Assembly (NCBI RefSeq): GCF_001815935.1
Contig: NZ_KV823458.1
Location: 1-33,058, forward strand
Source: Corynebacterium sp. HMSC04H06
Lineage (GTDB): Bacteria > Actinomycetota > Actinomycetes > Mycobacteriales > Mycobacteriaceae
Length of the DNA stretch: 33,058 nucleotides
Direction of reading: 5' to 3'
Position numbers and translations under genes: made by a program. The notes under the pieces are model-generated. The model saw nothing but the letters and a program-made list of their open reading frames with translations. It searched no databases and had not been told where the DNA came from. Shown here piece by piece: positions 6,789 through 14,441 of the stretch (position 1 is the stretch's first letter; each line of letters begins with the position of its first letter).

Positions 6789-8284
6789 TGGCCCGGAGAA
6801 TTCCTGGCCGGCGGCCCTTTGCCGGTAGCGCCTGCCGGGCCGGCCTGTCGCTGCTAGGAGCGGCCGGCCTGGTGGCCGCCTGCGCGCCCGCCTCGTCGAC
6901 GCCGGGGACTGGGGCCGCGGACGAGTTCCGAGTGGTCGCCACGACCCCAATACTTGCGGATATGGCCCGCCAGGTCGCCGGCCCGGACGCGACGGTGACC
7001 AGCCTGGTGCCGCCGGGCCGGGACCCGCACACCTTCGAGCCCAGCCTGCGGACGGTGCGGGAGGCCGCCCACGCCGACGTGGCACTGGCCAACGGTCTGC
7101 TGCTGGAGCCGGCCACGCTGACCAGCACGCTGGAGCAGACCTCGGCCCATCCGGTCGTGGAGGTCGCCGAGCAGGCCCGCGCCCGCGGGGCGCAGGTCAT
7201 CCCGCTGGTCGAAAACGTCGCCTTGGACGCCATCTGGCTGGGGCTGAAGTCGGCCTACACCACCGCCGGCGACGAGGTCGACTTCCGGCTGGAGGGCGTA
7301 GATGGGCCCGGCGCGGTGGCCGCCTATATCGTGGGCACCTTTGGCGCCCCGCAGGTGGTCTTCGACTCCGCGCGCGACGGCTCCGGGACCCGCCTACCCA
7401 ACTCGGCCCACACGCACCTATCGTGGGCGTTTTCCGAGCCGGGGCTCTACCAGCTGCGGCTGAGCGCCCGGGCCGGGCAGGCCGACCCGGTGGCTGCCAC
7501 CGTGACCGTCGCGGTGGGTGTTGCCCCGCCTGCCGGGGCGCAGGTGCTCGACGAGGGCCACGTGGATATCGCGGCCGATATCGACGCCGGTCGGCTGGAT
7601 CTGCGCGACCGGGACCGGGTCTGGCGCCCGGAGGAGGTGGTAATCGCCGTGCCGTCGTCGACGCTGCAGCCCATCCCGCCGGATCCGCACTACCGCTTCC
7701 TGGGCAGGCCCGGGCGGGAGACGTACCTCCTCCCGCAGGCGGTGCTGGGCAAGCACGTCCACGGCGAGCTCGACCCGCACCTGTGGCACGACCTGGGTAA
7801 CGCCAGCAGCTTCGTGGACGTCATCGCCGACGAGTTGGCGCTGAGCGATCCCAGCCACGGCCAGGCCTACCGGGCCCGGGCGGCGGCCTACCAGGCAAAG
7901 TTGGCGGAGACGAACCGCTTCGTGGAGGACACGCTGGCCGGAATCCCGGCCGCGAACCGCCATCTGGTCACCACGCACGACGGCTACGGCTACCTGGCCA
8001 AGGCCTACGGCCTCAAGGTCGCGGGCTTTGTCACCCCGAGCGAGTCCGTCGAGCCCTCCCCGCGCGACGTGATGACCCTGCGGCGCACGCTGCGTGATCT
8101 GCAGGTGCCGGCCGTGTTCATCGAGCCCAACCGTACCGGCGGTGCCGGCATCCTCGAGCAGACCGCCCGGGAAGCCGGCGTGCAGCTGTGCCCCATCTAC
8201 GGCGACACCTTGGACGAACAGGTCTCCACCTACCTCGACCTGATGCGTTTCAACGCCGAGAGTCTACGCCGGTGCCTGACCTAA
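6788..8284 (+). CDS. Metal ABC transporter substrate-binding lipoprotein with inserted surface-repeat module
   Basis: A lipoprotein of 498 residues with lipobox LVAAC (Cys32). The outer parts are a ZnuA/TroA-family (cluster A-I) binding protein: RVVATTPILADMARQVAG opens the first lobe, and candidate metal ligands are H81 (DPHTFEPS), H331 or H334 (DPHLWHDL), H397 (TTHDGYGYLA) and D473 (GDTLDEQ). Between about residues 140 and 325 a surface-repeat module interrupts this fold, with HTHLSWAFSEPGLY from 208 and GHVD at 257-260. This matches the 'anchored repeat ABC transporter, substrate-binding' family (TIGR03772). C468 and C496 near the end could form a disulfide. It should deliver Zn2+ or Mn2+ to the permease. 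Its start overlaps the previous stop by one base. Confidence 0.88.
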   Translation: MARRIPGRRPFAGSACRAGLSLLGAAGLVAACAPASSTPGTGAADEFRVVATTPILADMARQVAGPDATVTSLVPPGRDPHTFEPSLRTVREAAHADVALANGLLLEPATLTSTLEQTSAHPVVEVAEQARARGAQVIPLVENVALDAIWLGLKSAYTTAGDEVDFRLEGVDGPGAVAAYIVGTFGAPQVVFDSARDGSGTRLPNSAHTHLSWAFSEPGLYQLRLSARAGQADPVAATVTVAVGVAPPAGAQVLDEGHVDIAADIDAGRLDLRDRDRVWRPEEVVIAVPSSTLQPIPPDPHYRFLGRPGRETYLLPQAVLGKHVHGELDPHLWHDLGNASSFVDVIADELALSDPSHGQAYRARAAAYQAKLAETNRFVEDTLAGIPAANRHLVTTHDGYGYLAKAYGLKVAGFVTPSESVEPSPRDVMTLRRTLRDLQVPAVFIEPNRTGGAGILEQTAREAGVQLCPIYGDTLDEQVSTYLDLMRFNAESLRRCLT

Positions 8285-8344
8285 CCGGCCGCTGTCTCCC
8301 GCACCCATTCCCCACAAGAGTTAGAAGCAAAAGGACTTATGACC

Positions 8345-9253
8345 ATGACACGAATCCATCCCACCCGTTGCCTGCGCGTTCCCCGCGCGCTGGTGGCTGC
8401 CGCTGCCGTCGCCTGCCTTGCCGCAGGCCCTACCACCTGGGCCGCCCAGGCCGGGGACTTGGCCCAGGTCGTCGAGGGCGATGAGGCGATAGCCCCCGCC
8501 GGGGAGGAGGCCACCATCGACCACGGGCACGTTGACATCGGCGCCCAGGTCATCGACGGGCAGGCCGAGTTTCTCGCCCGCGACGACTCCCAGCCGCAGC
8601 CGGTCTGGCGCCACCTGGAAGACGTGGTCTTCCGCGTCGGCGATGCCGCCCAGCTAACCGTGCCGGATGACGACGAGTTCTCCTTCGTCGGTGCGGAAGG
8701 CTCCTCCTCGGTCTGGACCGTGCCCCAGACCGAGATCGCGGATGTGCCGTGGCTGGGGTGGAACACGCAGGCTCCCTCGCTGGTCGAGGCCGTCGACCGC
8801 GGCGTGGACATGGAGTTTCTGGGCCACAGTGGCCCGGGTGAATTTTCCCTCTTCCTGCAGAACGGCGGTTTCGAGCCGCCCGAGGTCCTCTGGTCGACGA
8901 AGGCGGGCAAGGCGGATAGTTTCTGGGTGGATTCCGGCACGCACACCCACGCCAATTGGGTCTTCACGCAGCCCGGCATCCACCAGGTGGGTATCCGACT
9001 GCACGCCCAGACCCGCAGCGGCGAGGACTTGAGCACCGACGGCATCCTGACCTTCGCCGTCGGTTCTGCAGCGGACGCGGACCCCGCCCAAGCGCATCAG
9101 GCGCAGTGGGACCCGGCTGCCGCCCGCACGGGCGCCGAGGACGGCCCCGCCCCGCGCTGGCTAATCGGCGCCGGACTCGCGGTGGCAGCACTTGTGGTCC
9201 TCGCGGTCGTCGCGGTCGTGCTGCGCCGGCGGAAGGGGCACGACCATGCCTAA
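8345..9253 (+). CDS. Small surface-anchored single-repeat protein
   Basis: A secreted protein of 302 residues. Two in-frame ATGs exist. The second (8345) is preferred because AAAAGGA (8329-8335) lies 9 nt upstream of it but only 3 nt from the first (8339). A signal peptide (to about residue 35) is followed by one surface-repeat module with GHVD at 61-64 and HTHANWVFTQPGIH from 200. An Ala-rich linker, a single membrane segment (about 272-293) and the tail RRRKGHDHA follow. The mature part has no cysteine and no LPxTG. It sits between the binding protein and the ATPase, so it belongs to the same system. Its end overlaps the ATPase start by 8 nt. Confidence 0.82.
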   Translation: MTRIHPTRCLRVPRALVAAAAVACLAAGPTTWAAQAGDLAQVVEGDEAIAPAGEEATIDHGHVDIGAQVIDGQAEFLARDDSQPQPVWRHLEDVVFRVGDAAQLTVPDDDEFSFVGAEGSSSVWTVPQTEIADVPWLGWNTQAPSLVEAVDRGVDMEFLGHSGPGEFSLFLQNGGFEPPEVLWSTKAGKADSFWVDSGTHTHANWVFTQPGIHQVGIRLHAQTRSGEDLSTDGILTFAVGSAADADPAQAHQAQWDPAAARTGAEDGPAPRWLIGAGLAVAALVVLAVVAVVLRRRKGHDHA

Positions 9254-9986
9254 CCTGCAGGAGACAAAGCCGGTCCTCGACGCGACGGGGGTGGAGGTTT
9301 CCTTCGGCGCCCGGCCGGTGGTACAGGACGCGTCGTTGCGCATTCACCGCGGGGAGCTGGTCGGCCTGCTGGGCCCGAACGGGGCGGGCAAGACCACCCT
9401 CATGCGCGCCTGCCTGGGGCTTGTGCCCCACCGCGGCACGGTAGGGCTCACCCGCCGCTTCGGCTACGTCCCCCAGCGCCACGAGGTGGAGTGGTCCTTT
9501 CCGTGCACAGTCTACGAGGCCGTCCTGCTCGGCCGCGTGGGGCTGATCGGGTGGTTTAAGCGCCCAGGCCGCGGCGACCGGCAGTCCGCCCACCGCGCGC
9601 TGGAACAGACCAACCTGACCGAACTGGCCCGGCGCCCCATCGCGGAGCTGTCCGGCGGGCAGCGCCAGCGCGTGCTCATCGCTCGGGCCCTGGCCACCGA
9701 GCCAGAACTACTGGTCCTCGACGAGCCCTTCACGGGCCTGGACGCGCCCAATATCGAGCAGCTCCTCGACCTGTTCGCCCGCCTGGTGGCCAAGGGCACC
9801 GCGATTGTCATGTCCACGCACAACCTCGCCGAGGCCGTCCACACCTGCCCGCGCCTGTTGCTGTTCAACCGCACCGTCGTCGCCGACGGGCCGGTGGCAC
9901 AGGTCCGCGCGGATCCCGCAGCCTGGGTTGAGGCCTTCGGCGTGCGCACCACTTCCCCGCTACTAGCGGCGCTGGGAGTGAGCTAG
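9246..9986 (+). CDS. Metal ABC transporter ATP-binding subunit
   Basis: A cytoplasmic ABC ATPase of 246 residues that drives the transporter. Walker A GPNGAGKTT is at 43-51, the signature LSGGQRQR begins at 135, Walker B LLVLDEP is near 155-161 and the switch histidine lies in MSTHNL near 190. The sequence is of the ZnuC/MntB-like type that pairs with ABC-3 permeases (anchored-repeat ATPase family TIGR03771). ATG 9246 is chosen over earlier in-frame starts because GGAAGGGG precedes it by 7 nt and the protein then begins just before the first beta strand. It overlaps the upstream gene by 8 nt and the permease starts 2 nt after its stop, so translation is probably coupled. Confidence 0.95.
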   Translation: MPNLQETKPVLDATGVEVSFGARPVVQDASLRIHRGELVGLLGPNGAGKTTLMRACLGLVPHRGTVGLTRRFGYVPQRHEVEWSFPCTVYEAVLLGRVGLIGWFKRPGRGDRQSAHRALEQTNLTELARRPIAELSGGQRQRVLIARALATEPELLVLDEPFTGLDAPNIEQLLDLFARLVAKGTAIVMSTHNLAEAVHTCPRLLLFNRTVVADGPVAQVRADPAAWVEAFGVRTTSPLLAALGVS

Positions 9987-9988
9987 GC

Positions 9989-10867
9989 ATGCTCGAGGTC
10001 TCTATCGCCCAGTTCTTCGCGGACCTGGCCAATCCGCAGCTGTCCTTCCTCCTGCGGGCAGTCATCATCGCGGTCGTCGCCGCGGTGGTCTGCGGCCTGG
10101 TCGGCGGATACGTCGTGCTGCGCGGGATGGCGTTTATCGGCGACGCCGTCTCCCACGCCGTTTTCCCCGGCCTGACCATCGCCTTTAGCCTGCAGGTCTC
10201 CCTGCTGGCCGGCGGGGCCGTCGCCGGCGGTGTGGTGGCCGTACTCATCGCGCTGTTCTCCCGCCGCGACAGCCTCAAGACCGACGCGGTCATCGGCATC
10301 TTCTTCGCCGCTGCCTTTGCGCTGGGCAATGTCATCATCTCCCGGCAGGAGGGCTACACCGCGTCGCTGACCAGTTTCCTCTTCGGCTCGCTGACGGGCA
10401 CCTCCGCGTCCCAGATCTGGATCGCGCTCGGGGTGGCTGCGGCCGTCGGCGCCTTCTTGTTTGCCTGCGGACCGCAGCTGCGCGCGGTCTGCCTGGACCG
10501 GGAATCCGCCCGCGCGCTGGGCCTGCCGGTTATGGCCTTAGATATCGCGCTCTACCTAGCCATTACCGCCGCGATTGTCATATCCGTCAACACCGTGGGC
10601 AACGTGCTGGTGCTCGCCCTGCTCATCACCCCGGCGGCCACCGCCCGGCTGGTCTGCAACCGGCTGACCCCCATGCTGTGGTTGGCCGCCGCCCTGGGCG
10701 CGGCCGGCAGCGTGGTGGGCATCTACCTGGCCTGGGCCATCGATCTGCCCGCCGGGGCCACCATCGTCCTCACCCTGACCGCCCTGTTCTTATGCGTGTG
10801 GGCCCTGGCACCGCTCAAGGGCCGCCGCCGCGCCAACGAACGACTAGAAAGCGTGCAAACACCGTGA
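9989..10867 (+). CDS. Metal ABC transporter permease (ABC-3 family)
   Basis: A polytopic membrane protein of 292 residues with about eight or nine hydrophobic segments, of the ZnuB/TroC/MntC family (anchored-repeat permease TIGR03770). The family motif MAFIGDAVSHAVFPGL follows the second segment, and the ISVNTVGNVLVLALLITPAA region near the C-terminal third is typical. It forms the channel for Zn2+ or Mn2+ with the ATPase encoded just upstream and the binding lipoprotein encoded in the same operon. The stop TGA overlaps the GTG start of the next gene. Confidence 0.95.
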   Translation: MLEVSIAQFFADLANPQLSFLLRAVIIAVVAAVVCGLVGGYVVLRGMAFIGDAVSHAVFPGLTIAFSLQVSLLAGGAVAGGVVAVLIALFSRRDSLKTDAVIGIFFAAAFALGNVIISRQEGYTASLTSFLFGSLTGTSASQIWIALGVAAAVGAFLFACGPQLRAVCLDRESARALGLPVMALDIALYLAITAAIVISVNTVGNVLVLALLITPAATARLVCNRLTPMLWLAAALGAAGSVVGIYLAWAIDLPAGATIVLTLTALFLCVWALAPLKGRRRANERLESVQTP

Positions 10868-12303
10868 CAACTCTTCCTACCCCATCGCTCTTTGCCACCC
10901 GACGGCGTGCCGGCCGCCTCCTCTCGGCGCTGGCGGCCTGCTCCTGCTGCGCAGCACTTACTGCCGCGCCGGGGGCGAGCGCGGCAGAACCAACCAGCCA
11001 ACCGAGCGCCGACGGCGAGCCCTGCACCCTCTCGCTGGTCAAACGCGGCGACCACCCGGCCACCACCCGGGGCATTAGCCACGGCGAGCAGGCCTTGGCG
11101 CTCTACGAGTCCGTGGACGGGCCGGCCACCGGAGTTTTTGATTCCACCGACTCCAGCGAGTCCCCGCTGGCCTCCGGCGCGGCCACCTTCCGGGTCGCTG
11201 GCACTGGGCAGGCACCAGACTCCGCCGGGTTTGACAGCGACACCTGGGTGCTCTCCCCCGCCAACCCGGGCAGCCACCTGCGCCTGGCCGCCCCGGATGC
11301 CGACGCCGGCGCCCGCACGGCCGTGCACGTGGACGTCACCGAGCGCCCCACCGACTCGGCCCGCGTCGCTGCCTGGGACGCCCGCGCTGACGATGCCGCC
11401 GCCGAGCCCTTCTTCGACAGCGCCGAGCAGACCGCCGGCGAGGCCACACTGAACGGGGATGAGCCACTGCCCGTGGGCTTTGCCTTCAGCGAGCCCGGCT
11501 ACTACCAGCTGCGTTTTAGCTTTGCCGGGGACGACGCCGAACCGCGCGACCTGAGCGTCGGCTTCCTCGTTGAAAACGGCCGGGCGGCGGGCGCCGCCGC
11601 GGAGGGGAACATCGACGTCACGGCCTCGCAGGGCTGCCTGGATCCCGTGGCCATAGCCCGGGACCTCAACGGCATTAACAAGGAGCTGCAGGCTCTGGAC
11701 AAGGCCGTCGGCGATACGGAGAAGAAGGCCCTGGCCCTGGTGGGCAAGAAGGCGGGCAAGGACGCCTCGGCCTCCGGCACCCCGGCAACGACCTCGCCCA
11801 GCACCCCGGCCCGCCAGGGAACGCAGGCAGGCGGCCACCGCAGCCCCTCCGCCCCGGCCGCTGGGGTGTCACAGGCCGCCCCCGCCACGGCGGGAAGCGG
11901 CACGCAGGGCGCTGCTCGGCCGAAGCCAGCACCTTCGATATCTGGCGGTGCGGGCGATACCGGTCCGGGGGCCGCGGCCAAGCCCGCGCCCAAGAAGGCA
12001 GTCAAGGCCGCGGCGCCGAAACCTGCTGGGGGCAAGCCGGACGGGGCCAAGCCGGCCGAGACTGAAGATCCGGAGACGCAGCCGGCCCCGCCGGCGGGCC
12101 CGCAGGCACAGGCGTCTGGCCCGGCCACCGAGCAGCTGATCCCGGTGGGCCTGACCATGGACAAGGTCAGCTTCTGGTCCGGGATCCTGGCGGGTATGGG
12201 CGTGGTGGCCTTCTTGGTGGGCGCCTACCTCGTCTTCGCCGTCTACTGGCGGCAGCGCCGGCAGGACCGAGCTGATTCCGCGGTAACGCAGCCGGGTGAC
12301 TAA
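10864..12303 (+). CDS. Surface-anchored protein with diverged, histidine-free repeat and long linker
   Basis: A secreted protein of 479 residues, the last transporter gene. GTG 10864 overlaps the permease stop (GTGA), which fixes the start. A signal peptide (about 1-39) precedes one diverged surface-repeat module bracketed by the only mature cysteines, C54 and C258. The signature region keeps FAFSEPGYYQL but has PLPVGF where the others have HxHxNW, and EGNID where they have GHVD, so both candidate metal-binding histidine sites are lost. A helical stretch with heptad-like charge, then about 150 residues rich in Ala, Pro, Lys and Gly, reach a membrane segment (about 437-462) and a basic tail. 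It may act as a structural or wall-spanning part. That role is inference. Confidence 0.8.
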   Translation: MTTLPTPSLFATRRRAGRLLSALAACSCCAALTAAPGASAAEPTSQPSADGEPCTLSLVKRGDHPATTRGISHGEQALALYESVDGPATGVFDSTDSSESPLASGAATFRVAGTGQAPDSAGFDSDTWVLSPANPGSHLRLAAPDADAGARTAVHVDVTERPTDSARVAAWDARADDAAAEPFFDSAEQTAGEATLNGDEPLPVGFAFSEPGYYQLRFSFAGDDAEPRDLSVGFLVENGRAAGAAAEGNIDVTASQGCLDPVAIARDLNGINKELQALDKAVGDTEKKALALVGKKAGKDASASGTPATTSPSTPARQGTQAGGHRSPSAPAAGVSQAAPATAGSGTQGAARPKPAPSISGGAGDTGPGAAAKPAPKKAVKAAAPKPAGGKPDGAKPAETEDPETQPAPPAGPQAQASGPATEQLIPVGLTMDKVSFWSGILAGMGVVAFLVGAYLVFAVYWRQRRQDRADSAVTQPGD

Positions 12304-12325
12304 AATGTTTTTTCATGCATGAAAA
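12301..12325 (+). promoter_or_regulatory. Leaderless-type promoter and perfect palindrome over the menF start
   Basis: TAAAAT (12301-12306), overlapping the previous stop codon, resembles a -10 box (5 of 6). Eight bases later comes the ATG at 12315, with no good Shine-Dalgarno between. The perfect 16-bp palindrome TTTTCATGCATGAAAA (12310-12325) covers the start codon and the predicted transcription start, so it could be an operator or an RNA hairpin limiting translation. I see no clear -35 box. Confidence 0.45.
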
Positions 12326-13418
12326 CCGGCCATCGACCGCGCCCGACTTCCTCCTCTCGCGCGCCACGGGGTCCGTGCGCACCCAGGGCTGCACTCAGTC
12401 CTACACGGACCCGTGGGAGGCGGCGCAGGCTCTGCGCGAGTCCCGCCACGAGATGGTGGTCGGGGCTATCCCCTTCAACGCGGACGAGCCCGCCGCCCTG
12501 ACGGTGCCGCGGTCTATCATCCGCGAGGACGGCCCCCTCGAGCCGCACGCCTACTACCGGCGCGGCCACCTCAACGCGGAGATCTTCGGGGTGGATCCGG
12601 AACCGCAGGAACACCTGCGCCGCGTCGAGGCCGCCGTGTCCACCATCCAGAACTCCCGCTTAGAAAAGGTCGTGCTGGCCCGCGCCGTCGATATCGCCTT
12701 CGCACAACCCGTCGACCCGCGACTGGTCGCCGCGCGGCTTATCGATAATTCCTCCCACCGCGACGGATTCATCGCGGATCTGACCCCGGCGGGCCGCACC
12801 GGCGCCATGCTGGTCGGCTCCTCGCCCGAGGTCCTTATCAAGAAGCAGGGCTCGACCGTCTCGGCCTTCCCTCTGGCCGGCTCCGCGGCGCGGCACGCCG
12901 ACGCCGTCGCCGATGCCCGCGCCGCCGAGACCCTGCGCGGCTCCGCGAAGGACCAGTCCGAGCACGCCTTCGTGGTCGAGCACCTGCGGTGCATCCTGGA
13001 GCCGCTGTGCTCGCACCTGGATTGCCCGGAGACCCCGCAGCTGTTGAGCACCACCGAGATGTGGCACCTGGGCACCCCGATTACCGGCACGCTGGCGGAT
13101 TCTTCCTCCAACGCGCTGGAGCTGGCCCTGCGGGTGCACCCCACCCCGGCCATTTGCGGGACCCCGACGGCCGCGGCCGAAGCCCTCATCCACACCGCGG
13201 AGACCGACCGCGGCTTCTACGCCGGCGCGGTCGGCTGGTGTGACTCGGCCGGCGACGGCGAATATATGGTGGCCATCCGCTGCGCCGAGGTCGCCGGCGA
13301 CGGCATGAGCGCGCGGGCCTGGGCCGGCGGGGGCATCGTAGCAGATTCGGATCCGGACACGGAGCTGGAAGAAACGACGGCCAAACTGCGCACCATCCTG
13401 GCCACGCTGGGCCTCTAG
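12315..13418 (+). CDS. menF: Isochorismate synthase (MenF/DhbC/EntC family)
   Basis: A cytoplasmic enzyme of 367 residues that isomerises chorismate to isochorismate, feeding menaquinone and possibly siderophore synthesis. The chorismate-binding fold is visible from LEKVVLARAV onward: GSSPEVLIKK, FPLAGSA, SAKDQSEHAFVVEHL, MWHLGTPITGTL, HPTPAICGTP and FYAGAVGW, in family order. It is somewhat shorter than E. coli MenF or EntC, mostly at the N-terminus. No siderophore genes are in view, so menaquinone is the simpler guess and the symbol is tentative. It starts 11 nt after the transporter operon, so read-through is possible besides its own leaderless promoter. Its stop overlaps the stop of a converging minus-strand fragment. 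Confidence 0.9.
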   Translation: MHENRPSTAPDFLLSRATGSVRTQGCTQSYTDPWEAAQALRESRHEMVVGAIPFNADEPAALTVPRSIIREDGPLEPHAYYRRGHLNAEIFGVDPEPQEHLRRVEAAVSTIQNSRLEKVVLARAVDIAFAQPVDPRLVAARLIDNSSHRDGFIADLTPAGRTGAMLVGSSPEVLIKKQGSTVSAFPLAGSAARHADAVADARAAETLRGSAKDQSEHAFVVEHLRCILEPLCSHLDCPETPQLLSTTEMWHLGTPITGTLADSSSNALELALRVHPTPAICGTPTAAAEALIHTAETDRGFYAGAVGWCDSAGDGEYMVAIRCAEVAGDGMSARAWAGGGIVADSDPDTELEETTAKLRTILATLGL

Positions 13419-13567
13419 GAGCTCTCCCCAGCGGGCCGCTGGGCGATGAGCACCACGTCCTCGTGGTGGTGCGCGCCCGCGCCGTGGCTGACGTCGCGCG
13501 GGCGGGACTCGAAGCTTAAAACCTCGAGGCTAGACAGGCGATCGCCCCCCACGCCGGCATGCCCCAC
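13415..13567 (-). pseudogene. 50-codon fragment, possibly the C-terminal remnant of a deleted gene
   Basis: A minus-strand frame from a GTG at 13567 to TAG at 13415 has nearly all G or C at third positions and reads like a protein C-terminus: ...LSSLEVLSFESRPRDVSH, GAGAHHHEDVVLIAQRP. An in-frame TAG lies directly upstream (13571-13573), then the end of odx, so no room remains for an N-terminal part. In related corynebacteria I recall a SAM-dependent methyltransferase gene next to odx. This could be its tail left by a deletion. The family assignment is a guess, but the coding-like composition is directly visible. Confidence 0.4.
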
Positions 13568-13596
13568 AGCCTACCGCCGGTAGACGCGCGCGTTCT

Positions 13597-14409
13597 TTAA
13601 GCGCGCGCGATGGGGTTGGACAGCGAGCCGATGCCCGGGATCTCGATCTCGATGTGATCGCCCGGCGTCATCGGGGCGGTGCCCGCCGGCGAACCGGTGG
13701 TGATGACGTCGCCCGGCAGCAGGGTCATCGAGGCGGAGATCTCTTCCAGGATGCCGCCCATCTTGACGATCATCTGGTTGGTGTTCGAGTCCTGCTTCTG
13801 CTCCCGCTGTCCCTCGTGAGTCAGGTAGGCGTTGATCTTGGTGTTGTCCAGATCCAGGGTGTCCAGGTCGGTCTCGATCCACGGCCCCAGCGGGCAGAAG
13901 GTGTCAATACCCTTGGCGCGGGCCCACTGGCCGTCGGAGAACTGCAGGTCGCGGGAGGAGACGTCGTTGCAGATGGTGTACCCCAGCACGTGGTCACGCC
14001 AGTTCTCAGCCTTAATATTCTTCGACGGCTTGGAGATGACCACGGCCAGCTCGCCCTCGAATTCCACGCGGGTGGCAAAATCCGGGATCTTGATGGGGTT
14101 GCCGGGGCCGATGACGGCCGTAGAGGGCTTGACGAAGATGGTCGGCGGCAGGTGCTCCGCGGACTCCTTGAAGACCTCGGCCACGTGGTCCGCGTAGTTG
14201 CGTCCCAAGGCGACCACCTTGGTCGGCAGCGTCGGGGCCAGCAGGCGCACCTCGTCCAGCTTCCACTCCCGGCCCGTCGGCTTCGGGGTGGTAAACGGGG
14301 TGTCCGCGATTTCCTTGGCGACGAGTTCGTCCTCGCCCTCGATGATGGCGAAACAAATTCCTTCTGGGTGTGCAATTCGTCCTAAACGCATGACGCATAG
14401 TGTACTCAT
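13597..14409 (-). CDS. odx: FAH-family oxaloacetate decarboxylase
   Basis: A fumarylacetoacetate-hydrolase-fold enzyme of 270 residues. The metal-binding pattern EFEGELAVVI and the downstream CNDVSSRDLQFSDGQWARAK block are the family's catalytic signatures, with GDVITTGSPAGTAPMTPGD near the end. The orthologous C. glutamicum gene next to a DnaQ-like exonuclease and gltX (cg1458) encodes a soluble Mg/Mn-dependent oxaloacetate decarboxylase, which is why I use odx. Many databases would call it 2-hydroxyhepta-2,4-diene-1,7-dioate isomerase. ATG 14409 has AAAGGAG only 3 nt upstream. ATG 14391 (MRLGRIAH) matches the usual family start and is a real alternative. A GC-only 8-bp hairpin (13585-13609) overlaps the stop. 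Confidence 0.88.
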   Translation of the reverse strand: MSTLCVMRLGRIAHPEGICFAIIEGEDELVAKEIADTPFTTPKPTGREWKLDEVRLLAPTLPTKVVALGRNYADHVAEVFKESAEHLPPTIFVKPSTAVIGPGNPIKIPDFATRVEFEGELAVVISKPSKNIKAENWRDHVLGYTICNDVSSRDLQFSDGQWARAKGIDTFCPLGPWIETDLDTLDLDNTKINAYLTHEGQREQKQDSNTNQMIVKMGGILEEISASMTLLPGDVITTGSPAGTAPMTPGDHIEIEIPGIGSLSNPIARA

Positions 14410-14441
14410 GGACTCCTTTGCAACTTTGTTAATCCCCCCTG

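Noticed and set aside
10678..10863. Upstream extension of the last surface protein into the permease gene
   Set aside because: The extension has shadow-like Arg/Gly/His composition. GTG 10864 directly precedes a proper signal peptide.
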